Source of the DNA: Callipepla californica brunnescens
Lineage: Eukaryota > Chordata > Aves > Galliformes > Odontophoridae
NCBI GenBank assembly: GCA_023055505.1
Contig: JALIRH010000010.1
Coordinates: forward strand, 5,147,501 to 5,211,500
DNA length: 64,000 bases
Direction of reading: 5' to 3'
Shown: positions 38,881 to 53,063 of the stretch, piece by piece
Layout: each line of letters starts with the position of its first letter
How positions within the stretch are numbered: the stretch's first letter is position 1
Made by a program: the position numbers and the translations under genes
The notes under the pieces: generated by a model
Told to the model about the DNA's origin: nothing
Seen by the model: only the letters and a program-made list of their open reading frames with translations
Databases searched by the model: none

Positions 38881-41099
38881 AATTCATGAGCATTAACGAC
38901 TCCTTTTCAAAATGCATGTCTTCCAAAGCACAGCTGCATCTCAGGTTCTAGAGGCGTCTGGACTTTGAGACACTCAAGTCTACAACACAAGAATCTATCC
39001 ACTGAGTAACTCACTAGAAACACAAAAGAAAGCTGTGGATTCAGGATATTTGCATAATTAGATACTCTACATCCAAGTATAAAGGCTGCAAGGTCTCCCC
39101 GACTAAGACACACATGCTCCTACAGCACTACGCGCTTCTACTAATACCACGTTTTTTCACTTAAATCCCTTGTGCATGAAACAAACAGAGCATTTTCTTC
39201 TTTTCACCATCAGGTGGAGCAGTCCAGCACAGGCAAGGCATAGCACGCATGTAAAATCCAATGTTTGTTAGGAGCATCAAACCAAACAAAAACACTAAAT
39301 AGAATGCTGTTCTGGAGCTTAATGCCCTCAGATGAAAATCAAGCTAGTAGAGTCTTTATAAATAGGAACATCTGTGCCATTATCAAACCGTGTAAATGAC
39401 AGTCAGAATTATAGCCCAATTCCCAACTCATGTATAAGTTCTACATGTGATTTGTCTTATAGAACATCCTCAGAACCTTTCCTGATTGACAGCAATATAA
39501 ACATGACTATTAGAGACTCCTCCTACTTTTTTGAATATGTCCAGAAGAAATAAGGGAAGAGAAGAAGAAACTTACACATATTTACCCCAGTTGCTCCTCA
39601 AGTGGAAACAAATCTTAAAATAATTTGAGTGATAATGCATCACTTAGAAATAAAAGAACTCTTAGAGTATCTGATGAGCCTCTAATAAGGAGGCTGTAAG
39701 AATGGTGAAAGTCCATTCAAACCTCTGCACCTCTTTATTTGGAATAATCATTTATGCAAGCAACTAATTGGTTTGAATATCTTCACAGTAATTACTGTGG
39801 TATCTGAGTTCCTCTCTTTTCACACAATAGAAAAGGTATCTTGAAACAGATACAGCTCCTCTGCAAATGTTACTAATACACCAAATCCAAAATATTTTGT
39901 CTGACAGCTGCTTAAAGTAGAGCCATCCAAATGTTATAGGATAACTCAGAGTTTTAGACAGGTTTGTGAAAGCTCCAACTGTCTTTCATATCAAATTCAA
40001 CTTGAGATAAGATATGCTTCCTACCAGATTATTTTGCTACCTAAATTACAGGTGCTAGCAAAAAAATCCATATTTTTCTCTTTCAAATATGACATCTTAA
40101 GGCTTCTTAGGAGAGATGCCTGCTATAGGAGCTGCAGATATAGAGATCACATTCAATTAAAATACTGAATGCTAAATAAAAGAGGTCTTACTGAAAGAAC
40201 CAATCAAGACTTTATCACGAAGACTGAAAGGATACCACAAATTGAGAAACAATGTAACAAATACATTATTATTAAGTCTCAGGGACAAAACGCTATAAAA
40301 CACCTGCTTCTGAGCCAAAGGCAGCTCAGAAAATTATGCTACCATCTCATTAAAAACATTTTGGATCTGCTGTTTGAAAACGTAACAGGATTTTATGTGG
40401 GTAACAGGCAGGCAACAGTGTAGGAGGCTGCAGGGTATCAATATCACTTTCCTATCTCTGTTTCGTTCCCAGTCTCCCTCCACTTGTCTCAGCTTCTTGG
40501 AGTAAACCCTAACTGTTTGTAGCAGAATGGGACAAGGCATGCTTTAGCAAAGAGCAGAGAAAGAACACTTGGTTTACACACAACCTTTCCCTCTGATCTT
40601 CACAATTAACATAGTCCTAGATTGAATTTAACTTCTCCTTAAAGACAAGGTATTAGTAGGAGCTGTAAGCACCTTGTCTAGTACTCTGTGAACTTCGCCA
40701 CTCTAGGATAATCTGGTCAGGTTCATCTGGAAGGAGAGAATCCTGGAAGAATCTGTGGTGTAACATCTGGACACGATGATGAAGGGTGAGCTAACCAGAA
40801 AAGACTTAATGCTGGCTCAGGATTCAACTGAGCCACATGCATGCTCAGAGAACACATCTTTAACTTTTCCCACACAACACAAGCTCACTGGTGAGCAAAA
40901 TCTCATGACAGATGGGGAGAAAAGCTCCATCACTTTACTCTGCAACAGATCTTTTCTGGGCAAACATAATAAATGTGCTATCAAATACCAAGAATAAGGA
41001 GAAAAATGGAAATATAATGCCTGGGAAGGAGATGAAATACAAGGAACCTGATAACAAAAGGGCATCTTGAAGTTGGAAACTGCTCAAAGCTTCAGTACC

Positions 41100-42262
41100 T
41101 AATACGCAGGATGAGGGAAGGGCATCTGATATCATCTGTCTGGACTTGTGGAAAGCTTTTAGTATAGTCCTGCACCACATTCTTAACGGTAAATTGGAGA
41201 GATACAGATTCGAAGGCTAGACTATTCAGTGGATGAAGAATCAGTTGGATGGTCACAGCTAGATCGTTGTAATCAATGTAATCTATGTCCAGGTGGAGGG
41301 TGGGCATGAGTGGTGTCCCCAGTGTGTTAGTCTTGGATCAGTGCTCTTCAACACTTTTGTTAGTGACACAGTGGGACTGAGTGCACCCTCAACAAGTTTG
41401 TTGATGGCACCGAGCTGAGTGGTGCAGCTAACACAATAGAAGGAACAGAAGCCATCCAGATGGACCTGCACAAGTTTGAAAACTGCATCAATGTTAATCA
41501 ACTGAGATTCAACCAAGGCCAAGTGCAAGGATATCTAGACATATATATATCAGATATACGTACAGACAGGGAAGAACCCACTGAGTACAGCCCTGCAGAG
41601 AAGGACTAAGGGGTCCTGGTGGGAGAAAAGCTGGAAATGAGCAAGCAGTGTGTACTTGTAGCCCAGAAGGCGAACAGTATCCTGGATTGCATCAAAAGAG
41701 ATGTGGCAAGCAGGGAGAAGAAAGTGACTGACCCTCTCTGCCCATGTGAGGCCCCATCTGTAGTTCAGACCTTGGGACCCCAGCACAAGAGACATGGAGT
41801 TTTTGAAGTAGGTCCAGAGGAGGGCTGTGAAGATGTTCAGAAGGCTGAATCACCTCTTATGAAGGAAGGTTGAAGCAGCTGGGCTTGTTTAGTTTGGAGA
41901 AGAGAAGGCTGCAGGAAGACCTCATCTAGCCTTTCAGTACTAGAGGGGAGCTTATAAGCAGGAAGAAGACCAACTTTTTACTAAGACTGATAGTGACAGA
42001 ACAAAGAGGAATGCCTTTAAACTAAAATAGGAGAGATTTAGGTAAGATGTCAGGAAGAAATTCTTTACTCAAAGGGTGCTGAGGCACAGGAAGAGGTGCC
42101 AGATAAGCTGTGGATTCCCTACTGTAGAGGCCTTCAAGGTCAGGTTGGATAATGCCTTGGACAGCCTAATCCAGGGGGCGGCAAGCCTGCTTACAGTAGA
42201 GATGTTAGAATGAGTTTATTTTTAAGGTCCATTCCTTCCTAAGCCATTCTATTATTCTATGT
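41100..42262 (+). mobile_element. CR1 LINE, long degraded copy with reverse transcriptase remnants
   Basis: The longest mobile element here, about 1.16 kb, plus orientation (antisense to CERS6), in intron 4. Frames in series show D-I-I-C-L-D-L (RT motif A region), a G-V-P-Q-C region (motif B), then K-F-V-D-G-T-E-L where CR1 normally has F-A-D-D-T-K-L. The copy continues through 'AEKD stop GVLVGEKLEM' and the ORF2 end to a 3' terminus 'ccattctattattctatgt'. Stops and frameshifts occur, and the second catalytic Asp is replaced by Gly, so it is dead. The 5' limit is uncertain. Confidence 0.85.
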
Positions 42263-43029
42263 CAGATGTAAAGCATCAGACATACAACACTGAAATCCTC
42301 CCTTATGCAATATAGAGTACCCACTCGGAGCAGTACCTATGACAGTGAAGAATGACAAGAAGCTGTTAAAACTGCTGTCATTTATACCATTAAGGAAAAA
42401 AAAATATTTTATTTTACAGTCAAAAGCTCCAACAAACCTCTGTACCAACTCTATGATTAATATGAATAATTTTAAAGAATTCTTTCAGAAAATAAAAACA
42501 AAAGAAAGACAAGCCCTCTCTTGAGACAAGAGAATGACTGAGATGCTTGCACACTAAGTGGAAGCCTCTGGTTGTCTTGCTTGCATTGTCCTACTCACTT
42601 ATCAGTAAATAAAGCTTCTAACTGAGCCTTGGCTTTCACAGGCTCCAAAGTAACAAACACCTTTGTGTCTTGCTCAAAAGGCTGCTAGAATCTTGTATGT
42701 GAAAGGATAATTTCCAAAGTGAATGGTAAACAAAACAGGTAGCACAAAAAGACCACTCCCATTGTGATCTGTTCCCCAGACAGTTGATAGTTGACTTGGT
42801 TGAAAGGCATTCTTGTGCGTATTTTATCTGAGAGTCAGTAGAAGTACCCAATGTAGTAGTATTTTAAAATAACAAATTAGATTCTTGCTCATCATACAGA
42901 ATATGCCTCTCATCCATACACGCCCAACAGAATCCAATGAATAGAGGAAACACTGTCACAGGCTGGATTCTCTACACACAGAAGCCCTCCATGTCTTCAC
43001 CATACTGCTGGCAACTCAGCCATCAATAC

Positions 43030-43125
43030 ACAGAATCATAGTGGTTGGAAGGGACCTCAAGAGATCATCGAGTCCAACTCCCCTGCCAAAGCAGGTTCCC
43101 TACAGCAGGTCGCACAGGTAGGCGA
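43030..43125 (-). mobile_element. CR1 LINE 3' end, short
   Basis: About 95 nt of CR1 in minus orientation: 'cacagaatcatagtggttgg', 'aagggacctcaagagatcat' and 'ccctgccaaagcaggttccc'. It is closer to a common CR1 consensus than most copies here, but only the 3' tail is present. Located in intron 4. Confidence 0.88.
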
Positions 43126-45619
43126 ATACATACCAACAAAAACACTTGCTCCTGTGTGCAATGTACAAACCAATATACTCTGTGTGGCTTTTTTTTTTTC
43201 CTTAGCTACAGAAAAAAAACTCCTAGATATTAATTTCTGTTCAACAAGTCATAGCTGAGTAGATAAGTGCTGTTACAAAGGATAAACAATAAAGGAAAAC
43301 AATGAGAAGCTCTTCCTCGGTAACGTAATTTATAAATACTGCATTGATACATTATTAAAATAAGCAAAATGTACTGGAGTTTTAACTCATCCTTTACTCA
43401 TTCAGCTTATCCTTTATTAGCTCTCTTAACATACTCCAAATATTGCTTCAATTAAAAAATAGCCAGACAATGCTGAGAAGGTACTCTGCTGTTACTTCAT
43501 CTTTACAGAAGCAAAATAAAATTAGAATCCTTGTTTAGATAGACTCACTGGGGTAAAGCAGTTACACAAAGGAGCAAGGCCTGTATATTCTACTAACCAC
43601 ACAGAAATGGGACTAGCACTAGTCTGTGCTTCTATCCATGTACAGGTAGCTTGCTGCCTTATTGAAATCAGTTACCTTAGTCATACAGGACAAAGTACCG
43701 AGTAGCTGAGTGACACTTAGCTCAGAAGCACTCCTATGGTCAGATTTCTGAAAAGGCTCTCTTAACCAAAAAGTCATTTGATATCCTGAAGATGAGACAT
43801 GCACATTCCTGTAAAACATTACCGAACCATCAAAACTGATTACTCAGTGGAATGATGCAACTGAAAACATCCGGCACATATCAGCAGTATCCTTTTCAGT
43901 TTCAACTGGAAATCTAGCTCATATTTTGAACTTTTGAGCACATCACTGGTTTTAGAATGATAATTTAAACATTAGCAGAATGTTCATGATCATTTGGAGG
44001 TTGGTAAATATGACCATATTTCTTTCAGTTTATTTTTTTTTCTACAGGGAAGTGACTTTAAAATTTGCAGCAATTTTATCTCCAGCAGAAAGAAAATTAA
44101 ACTTTTTCCCACTTGCCTTGATTTTTAGAAGATTTACAAATAAATAACCAGAATGCTCTATGTCAGCTTTTCCAAGTTTTGATTGCCTTCCTCTAGATTT
44201 GCCCAACCTCATATTTAAAATGATCTCAGAAACTTTCTCTGGTCACCTAGAAATGTTTTTTTTTTCCTCATCATGTTTCAAAAACCAACCTGGGTAAGAC
44301 AGAATATGAATCACAGAAATATCATCCCTTCTTATGATTGTATTTATTTTGCTCCTAAGACACTTCTTGTACTGAAATCTCACCCATTTAAAAATTCTCT
44401 CAGACAGCTTCCAGCAGCTGCTGTGACAGGTATTTTATGTGCAATCTTAGCAGCTGATAGCACTGGCTGGTTTTGTTTATGGCAGGATGAACCATAGAGA
44501 CATCAGAGAAGTCTCTCTGCAGAGATCAATATTTAAATACCTATGGATCAAACCTAAAGGCATTTCCCCCTACTCACAAAATCATCAAGTACTGACAATG
44601 GAAAACGGAAGAATCTTTGACTAAATCTTTTGTATCAACCTGCATTCTCTTCTTTTTGGTGACTAGCGGTTTTGTTTGCTTCTCACACCAAGAATAACAT
44701 TTTCACAATTCTTTATCAACCCAAGCAATCATTCACATTTCTTGGCACCATTTACAATATAACTGAAGACAGTTTGACACACTGCCAACGAATCTCCTGA
44801 GGTTCTCTTTTCATATGTTATGACTAAGCAAACTGTCATAAGTTTCTACAGAACTGTTTATTGCTCTTGAGTTTAGTGCTTTATGCCTGCAAAAACAAGG
44901 TGTTGAGAAAATGCAATTTTGATTTGCAGATAACAGCCTTTTCCCTCAGCAATCTGCGCAGCTGGCTTCCAAATATTATTAAAAATGATACTTCTACTAA
45001 TTGGAAAATATGAAATATACGGAAGGACATACTTCCGTGCCAAGATTAACAACAATCATTGAATGATGCACTTGACATTTCAAATGCAAATGTATGTGTG
45101 CACAAAAATATTTTTAGAAAAAATATGAATTCAAATTTGGATTTACTTACATAAGTCATATCTGGAAAGGCAGAGTAAGCTCAGTGCACCGCATATATCC
45201 ACTTTCCCCATTAAAAATATGATGTTCATTCTCTTATGATGATAATTCCTATTTCAATTTAGAAATTATGTGGAAAATCACATTCCAATATTTTAAAATG
45301 AAAATAGCAAAAGGAATAGATAGTTGTAGAAAACAGCTCTAATATCCACCTAAGGATAGAGGTGATGGGAGAAAAGAAGCCTGCACCATTTCTTGCAATG
45401 GATTCTTGCAGAGGCCCTAGAGTAAAATTTTGCATGTGTTAAACACAGCCAAGGAATTCTGCAGCTAGAGAAGCTGGTAGCTGCAGCATTACCTTTCCTT
45501 GCTCTTAGCAGTCAGTCAGCAATGCTACTACCTAGTCAGGTCATCAAATAATTTGCTTTCACTTGAGTACCTTCTTGTTCCAACACTTCCTCTTCTGCTG
45601 CTTTTTATCATGAAGTCGG

Positions 45620-45642
45620 GCTATCAGAGATGCTCTGATAGC
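45620..45642. repeat. Perfect short hairpin
   Basis: Ten-base arms (gctatcagag / ctctgatagc) separated by a 3-nt loop in intron 4. Pairing does not extend beyond the arms, so it is much too short for a microRNA precursor. No neighbouring feature explains it. Confidence 0.8.
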
Positions 45643-48600
45643 TTACAGCAGCTTAAGGTCTATGTAAGTGTAAGCTGGGCTAATGTTCCAGTTCATTTGT
45701 GCATAAAAGGTTTCCTAGTGACACAACTCATCATACTATGTAGTCACTATGTGCACAGTCAAAAGAATGCATAAAATGTAGCAGAGCCATTCAGCAGAGC
45801 ATTCCAGATGCCTGATAACACTTTAGCGAAACAAAGGAGCTGTATATCTGTTAGCTTTACACCTGCCTTGAGTTTTTTGATCACAGAGCCAGACCACATC
45901 AATTAACCTAGAATTTGCATCTAAAAGGACATTTCTGAATTTATTAGACAGGCAACACACACAACTGTGGTTCCAGAATCAGTTTGAAAAAAGAGACTGT
46001 CAAGGTTTACACTTGGCAAACCATAGCTTACCACAAAAGTGAACAGTACAGAGTTATCATACATTTCAGAAACCAGCAAAATTCCCAAGAGGGAATTATT
46101 AAAGCATATCAATAGGTCAGTTCACCCCTAGTAGCTGTGTAGTGCTCCAAGATCAGTGCTGAACTGCAGTATCACAGAATGCTCCTTGTTTTCCTGCAGG
46201 ATGCAGCTTCAACACTGCTCCTGAGCTTTCAGAGCACTTGGCTCTGATACTTCAGTTACCCAAACACACAAAGGAAAGTGGTTAACAATTAAACTTATAA
46301 TTACACAACTACATTCTGTAATTATATTTAATATCTGCGGCTGCTCTGCCATTAGAGTACCTCTAGCTGATGTTGATCAGCTGCTGACATCCACACTACT
46401 GGTAGAAGGGAAGTATTTACTACTTTCTACACTGTTCTACTAACAAAGACTTTTAGGAAACCCCTGTGAGCTTCTTTTCTTCCCAGGACTCACTGCAGGC
46501 CATAAGAGACTGTGGCCCAAAAAAGGAAGAAGAGTCCATGTTAAATAACTAAACAACTCCTGTCTGAGTAATCACTAAGGTACAATTCCAAGCATAGACC
46601 CAGATTTTTAAGGTAGTTGCATGGAAAACAAAACAAAACAGAACCCTCTCCACTTCCCATTCCTGCATTTGCAGTGTCTTCTGTAGCTCAGCATCAGCAC
46701 ATTGCAGCAAGGTCTCAAAATCAACCCTGGTAGTCTGAAACTTAGCAAGATATTGTGATGGCTGATTTTTTTAGTGAGAAATAGGACTTCTCTAGGTCAC
46801 AGGGTCAAGATTTAAACCCCAAAGATACAAGAGCACTTGGTGCCATCATGGGCAGCCGGTGAGGAAAACATGAATATGAAAAAATAACAAAACAATATAA
46901 AAAAATGCTTACTGAACTACCAATAATGTATTAGTTTAACTAGAAAGCTTCTTTTTCCTAGTACTTGAAGCAGTTTTATGACTCAAAGCTCTTATACCTT
47001 AAAAATACAAAGTGATCTAAAGGTCAAACTAGGATGAAGGATAAAGATATTCTGCTCCAAGTTGCTGCCTCTCTAGTGACTTCAAATAATAATGGCAATT
47101 TAAAGCACCACTCTAATATCCAAACATCTACTCTTTGCTCAAGTGTAATTAGCTGTGGAAAACCAGACTGCTTCATTCATTGGAACAGCAAAACAGGAAG
47201 AGCTCCTGGCAGTAGCAGAGCACTGTTCTGAATACTTTGCTAGAGGTATGAATGAACCATCTTAAAATTTGAACTACTTTTATCCTATGGTTGCCTAAAT
47301 GAAACACTTCCAGAAATATTCCCTCTGGATCTTCTACTTTTGTATATGGGACATGGAAAAATCCCTATCTTTTATCAACTCAGGCTGCTGTGCAGCTGAC
47401 CATAGAGGCAGCATAAGGTACAAGTACTGACAAGACTGGGCATGGCTCCCCATCAACTTTACTCTCCAAACTGCTCATTACAGAGCATTCACTTACTACT
47501 CTGATGTCAACGGTAGTTAAATATCCCCAGCTGGATTCCAAACAAAGTCAAATTCAATTCTAGATATATTTTTAAATTGGTGTGTTGTTCTTCCTTCCCT
47601 TGCTTATGTCAAATCTGTCCTCATCATCAGCATTTGAAAGTCTTGCTGCCAGCAGCGCCCTACTACTGAAATAGGAATACCACTGACATTCTCATTTTGC
47701 CTTTTTCTTTCAAAAAGCCTTCTACTTTCTTTAAGCCACAAATAAATTCTGCCACGTGGTTTAGCTTTGACCTCTTTTGCCCGATCTAGCTATTATCTTA
47801 GCTTCAGACAGTTTACACAGTTGATTATTTCCTAGGCTAACTGGCCTTCTCTTACAAAACCTCAGCATTCAAAATACATTTGTTCTTCCTTGATAGTGTA
47901 TATTGAAGAAACGGAGTCATTTAAAATTAAATTTCTCTGCTAACTTTGATCTTTTTCACAGTGTGATTCACAACTTATATTTCAGATATTCGAAGCACTC
48001 TACTAATCTCTCCTAAATGCTCTCAACCATGTTTATACCCTTTGAAAGAGATGTATGAAACAAATTCCTTGTCCAATAAAGGGGCTCTAACTCTGGTCTT
48101 GCTGGAAACACTTTCCACTTACACTACTCTCTAACAAATGCAAAATAAAATTTCCTTTCTTCCTCAATGGCATCCTTCGGGAGACTCAGACACAGGTGCT
48201 CTTCCTGCTTTCACAGCAAAGTAGAAATTGTTTTATTTAGCAACTAACGCTCAGCCCTACTTAAGGAGTAAGGAACGAGACTAGAATTGCATTTTAACAT
48301 CCAATATTATTGTAGCTTAACAAAGTCATCACTTAGAGTCACTAAGGAATTTGTTTTCATGATTAAATAAATAAAGGAAGAAAAACAAGAGTTCAAATCA
48401 AATTTAGAGCAACTAAAACCTGCCAAAGGCAGGCTTTAAATCCTCCAAGTGCCACATGTATCACATTATCCCTCCATGAACAGTAAAATATCAAATAGCA
48501 GCATTTCACTAGAAGCGCTACAGATTGGCACCTGTCATTTTTCATTTAAATGAGAGTGTTTATCCAATAGCTTACAAATAAGCTCAGCAAACAAAAGCAA

Positions 48601-48704
48601 CTACAAGGTTTCAGCAATAAATGATATAAGAACCTTTCAGCCCTAAAATGAGAAAGAAACACAACATACGCAGACTAGAAAATGTGCCCAGCTGCATCAC
48701 AAAA

Positions 48705-48740
48705 ACATAGGGGCTGAAAGGGACCTCTAAGGAGTGGGCA
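48705..48740 (-). mobile_element. Possible CR1 3' trace
   Basis: A short stretch 'aggggctgaaagggacctct' resembles the CR1 'aggttggaagggacctct' block in minus orientation, without further flanking similarity. It may be a decayed end or chance. Confidence 0.25.
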
Positions 48741-50454
48741 GCAATAATAGTTTGGGAGCAAAACCTCCAGCACCAGCTACTGTCATACAACTGTTTCTAG
48801 AGTCAGGTCTGATACACACCAAGGCAGCACACATCTCACAAACTTATGATTTTGTATCATGGACCTAAAGGTATAAGAGTTTGGCCCAGGTTAATTAGTC
48901 TCAGAAGAATCAGCCTGTCAGATGTTTTGCATACACACAACTGCATGTTTTTGAGATGCTATGTTTCCTGTATCATTCTGTTCAGAAAACCAGACAGAAA
49001 CAACTTCATGGAGAACTACATGCAGCAACATGAAATGGAAATATGTGATAAATGAAGCAGAACCCATTCCCACCCAGCTTGTTTTTTTCTGCTCCACATT
49101 ATGTAAGTAACACACAATGTGCCCCAAAAATATTCTTCCAGCAGCTGAGAAAATTTTTCAATGGAATCAAGTCTTCTACTGCTAGGAAAACTGAGAACTG
49201 TTTGATGCACTGTGCATTTTTAATTAAGTTGGTAGGATTGGTATTGAATCCCCAGATGAGATACCAAATTCATCTGCAGTTTTGCTCCATGAAAATTGAA
49301 GGAAAATTGGCCATAAGTACCTTCTGTTACCATCAAATTCCTTAGGTGTTCCACAAGTAAGCATAAACTAAACTAAATTTTTTATTTCCTATTAACGAAC
49401 AATACCTTTAAATTCTGAGCCCCTTGTCCTATACAGAAAGCAGACCCAGTCAAGTACAGTTTGTCAGGTTTGCAGCTACTGGTGTTTTGCATCACATTTT
49501 TTCTAATGCATTTTATATCTGTCCCAACTAATTCCTATCTGTGAGGGATTTTATAGAAACATTAATTCAAAAGTTAAAAAAATAATAACAAAACACAAAA
49601 ACAAAAATCTATCTTCTGCTGCCTTGGTAACCTCTGCTGTAATAGCTGATCCTTGGAGTAAGACAGCTTCTAGTGGGAGAAGTTGCCAGTATTTTAAGGA
49701 AGAATGATGTTCTTTTATGATTTTCACATTATTCTGATGAAAAACAAATTGACTCTTTAGCGCTAATGATATCAGAAGCTAAAAGCCCCCGTGAAGAATG
49801 CTCTCTTTGCACTGCAGACTCGCTTAAAGAATTTGAAATTATTTATTTCTGTATTCAAACTCTTTTGTTATCTCTTCCATAAGAATACCATTAATATTTT
49901 AACTACAACCTCATTTAAACTGCAGCATGGCTTTCATTTGGTATTGCTGAAAATGTTGTTTTCTTTCCCCTGCCAAGTGAAAATCCCAAAGATTATGTAA
50001 ATGCACTTAACACCTCTAAATCTGTTGGTTTCAGAAACCACACACTGCTCGTACACCATTGGGAAGGGATCAGTGCAACTGGAAAGAATGGGCAGATCCT
50101 GTGCAGAAATGCGATGAGAATAATTTTACAATCCAAGGGCTCTTAAACAACACAAAATTTCTGAGCTATCAGACATGAAAAACATAAAGCTTTGGGAAAG
50201 CATAGCATCAGCACTATATAGTGACTGGTTCTACTTTCATATGCCAAAATAGAATATACTTGTATTTATTTATTTACTTGAAATCTAATTTGCAATAATG
50301 TGTGAGTAAAAGACGACTTACAGCTCACTGATTGCAGGCTGCATATTTCCAATAGGATAACTTTCAAAACAATTTCCCATTTTAATTCAGTTCCAATTTC
50401 TTCCATTTTCACTCCAATGCTAACTAAAGGAGTAACATGAACTTAAAAGCAGAG

Positions 50455-50872
50455 TCAGTATCTGGTCTGGAGCACAGGCCGTATGAGGAGCATCTGAGGG
50501 AGCTGGGATTGTTCAGTCTGGAGAAGAGGAGGCTTGGAGGAGACCTTATGAGTCTCTATATCTACATATGAAGGGAGGTTGTAGTGAGCTGGGGATCAGC
50601 TTCTTCTCTCATGTAACTAGCGACAGGACTCGAGGGAATGGCCTCAAATTGCACTGGGGAGATTCAGGCTGGATTTTAGGAAATAACACTTCTCTGAAAG
50701 AGTGGTCAGGTGCTGGAACCAGGGAGGCAATGGAGTCACCAATTCTGGAGGTACTCAAGGAACATTTGGATGTTGTGTTAAGGGACATGGTTTAGTGAGA
50801 ACTATTGGTGATAGGTGGACGGTTGGACTGGATGATCTTGTAGGTCTTTTCCAACCTTTGTGATTCTGTTTC
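50455..50872 (+). mobile_element. CR1 LINE 3' fragment, copy A of an inverted pair
   Basis: Well-preserved CR1 3' region in plus orientation in CERS6 intron 4, about 2.2 kb from exon 4. It covers the ORF2 C-terminus ('ctggagaagaggaggcttgg', 'gggaatggcctcaaattgca') and the 3' tail 'ggttggactggatgatcttg' to 'gtgattctg'. Over about 400 nt it is nearly identical to the reverse complement of 56383-56790. I count roughly ten substitutions and two small indels, one of which removes part of the 'gtgctgccc' stretch in this copy. The similarity implies the same young subfamily or a duplication. Confidence 0.92.
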
Positions 50873-53016
50873 TCCTGTATTAGCAGCATTATTCTACTAA
50901 CAGACTACACAACGCCATGACTTAGCGTGGGTGGAAACCACACACGGTACAACTTCCCAAGTAAGTAAAGTGGTCAAAAATGCAACTTCGAAACTTGTCA
51001 AGCTAAGAAGAACCCTATTCATCAATATGTATACAGAATCAGTGTTATTAGGAAAACTAATGTCATGCTCCACTTGAATATTTGAAAAGCTCCTTACAGA
51101 GACATTCACACTTGCTGCAGCTCTCTCATAAGGAAGACTTTTAAAGCATTCATAGACCTCATAGTTCGATAAAATGCTGCAACCAGCATGGAGCTTTTGA
51201 GAAAGCTATTATGTGCCTCTCACATACAGTAGAAGTCACTGAACAACTGAGAAAGACCAGCTGCCTTGAAAGGAGCTGCATCCCAGCTTGCTTCCTTGAC
51301 ACATTTAAGAGCCAGTCAAAGTTGACTAATATAAAAATAATTATCTTCTTTATTCTTGTTCCCAAAGGTAGTGGGAAGAACAAAACCAAAAGAGGTTGCC
51401 AGAAAAAAAAAATAGTAATTCTGAAACCATGAGGGATATGAGATCATCCTCTCGAAAGATGTTAAGCACTTGAATACTTTTGAAAGACATCTGGTCTACA
51501 GCCACCCTAATCACTGAAGCATCCTTCACATTTGTATGAAAACTATTCTTAAGTAATACATCTTTTCTCGTGTTTCAACATGTTTACAAGGTATTTAACA
51601 AAACACTTTGAGGTTGAAAAATAAAACAAGAATAGGGCTGTTTTACTTAAAAGAGGATTCTGTTTGCTGGATGAATTACTATCAAAAGTAAAAGTATTTA
51701 AATAATTTTGATTTAAAAGAAACCACACTGTTCCCTAAAATTCTAGAGTGAGCTGAAAAACATTACATCATACATACTACTATGCACATTCCCATAAGCT
51801 AGAAAAAAATACACAATAAAGGCATAGGGAAAAATAAAAACAGATTTTTTTTTTAATCTGTTGCACCACGGCCACTCTTCCTGTCAAACGCTGCTAGAAT
51901 AACTTGACTTTGAGTAGTAAAGTCTTCTGCATTGAGCAAAAGCATACTAATTATTCAGAAGCCAACTGTGAATCAAACAGCATTCAGCACAGTGGCATCA
52001 TCTATTTAACTTTTTATCACTAGATCTATTTTTGCATTTTATGTCACAATCGTGGGAAAAATTGAAGGCAGAAAACAGAACGTTAGAACCTGGAGGAGAA
52101 GTGAAGTACATAGAGTGGAAGCATTCAAGAGGAGGTTGTCCATAGCACATGGCTTGGGTCCATTTGGAGGGCAGGCCATACACACACTGCATCTGAGGCT
52201 GACCACCGTTAAGCAGCTGAGATTCAGCATCCCCTCCCTCTGAGGGGCATAATTAGTCCGGCACCAAGTTTAATCATCCGAGATAACATCAAGGGTTACA
52301 ACTGTAAAGTTGATGTGTTCCTATCCTAAACCTCAGGTACTGTTGTTTACAAATCACCAGAAACATGTAGGATACATCCTATTGCATCCATTTTTTTTTT
52401 GTACAAAACCAAGTCAAAATTACCTTAAGATACTGAGACACACATTCCCTTAAATTCAATCTCTCAGATTTATGTATATATTACTTGACTTGTACAAAAG
52501 CTCTGGGAACAAGCGATACTGTAAAAATTTGCACCACATACATACAACCACCAATGGTTAGGTTAAGGGACCTACAGTAAGGGACATTAGAGGCTATTAA
52601 TATCCTTCGCTGTTTTAAATCCCATGGTACATCTTTTCACAGTACACCAGACAAAGAACAAGCAAAGAAATAGTATCTTCAAAAGCACTAGTAAATTTTG
52701 CTTGTTATTAAAAATCAACTTCTGCCAGAGCAATTTAAATAAGGATAACGCTAAAGTTGACCCTAATACTTCTTAAGCCTTACTACTTGTTTAACAACAA
52801 TAATGAACAGTAATAAAGTTAACTATACAAGTTGTTATATCCATGGATATCTTGTCCCATTAATTATTGTTAAGCAGTTAAATTCCCTACCAGTTCCACT
52901 GGCAACTCATTTATGAATGCAAATTAAATTTTTATTTTTGCTCCTGGTGAACGCCAATTTTGTCCCTACGCTGTGCATTATATGTACATAAAGTTTCAGA
53001 AAAGTCTGTGACATGT

Positions 53017-53050
53017 CATGAAAGCACAATAAACATGAAAGCACAATAAA
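53017..53050. repeat. 17-nt exact tandem duplication beside exon 4
   Basis: The unit catgaaagcacaataaa occurs twice without a gap (53017-53033 and 53034-53050). It lies in intron 4, 14-47 nt downstream of the exon 4 splice donor, within reach of intronic splicing regulators. Confidence 0.95.
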
Positions 53051-53063
53051 GTAAAGCACCTAC

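Larger units (their letters stand above)
37975..53063 (-). other. CERS6 intron 4
   Basis: A 15.1 kb intron with a GTAGGT donor and ACTCAG acceptor. It carries a long degraded CR1 (41100-42262, plus orientation), a short CR1 (43030-43125, minus), a well-preserved CR1 (50455-50872, plus), homopolymer runs (A19 at 38665-38683, T20 at 38861-38880), a perfect short hairpin (45620-45642) and a 17-nt tandem duplication beside the exon 4 donor (53017-53050). A weak CR1-like trace lies near 48705-48740. Confidence 0.85.
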
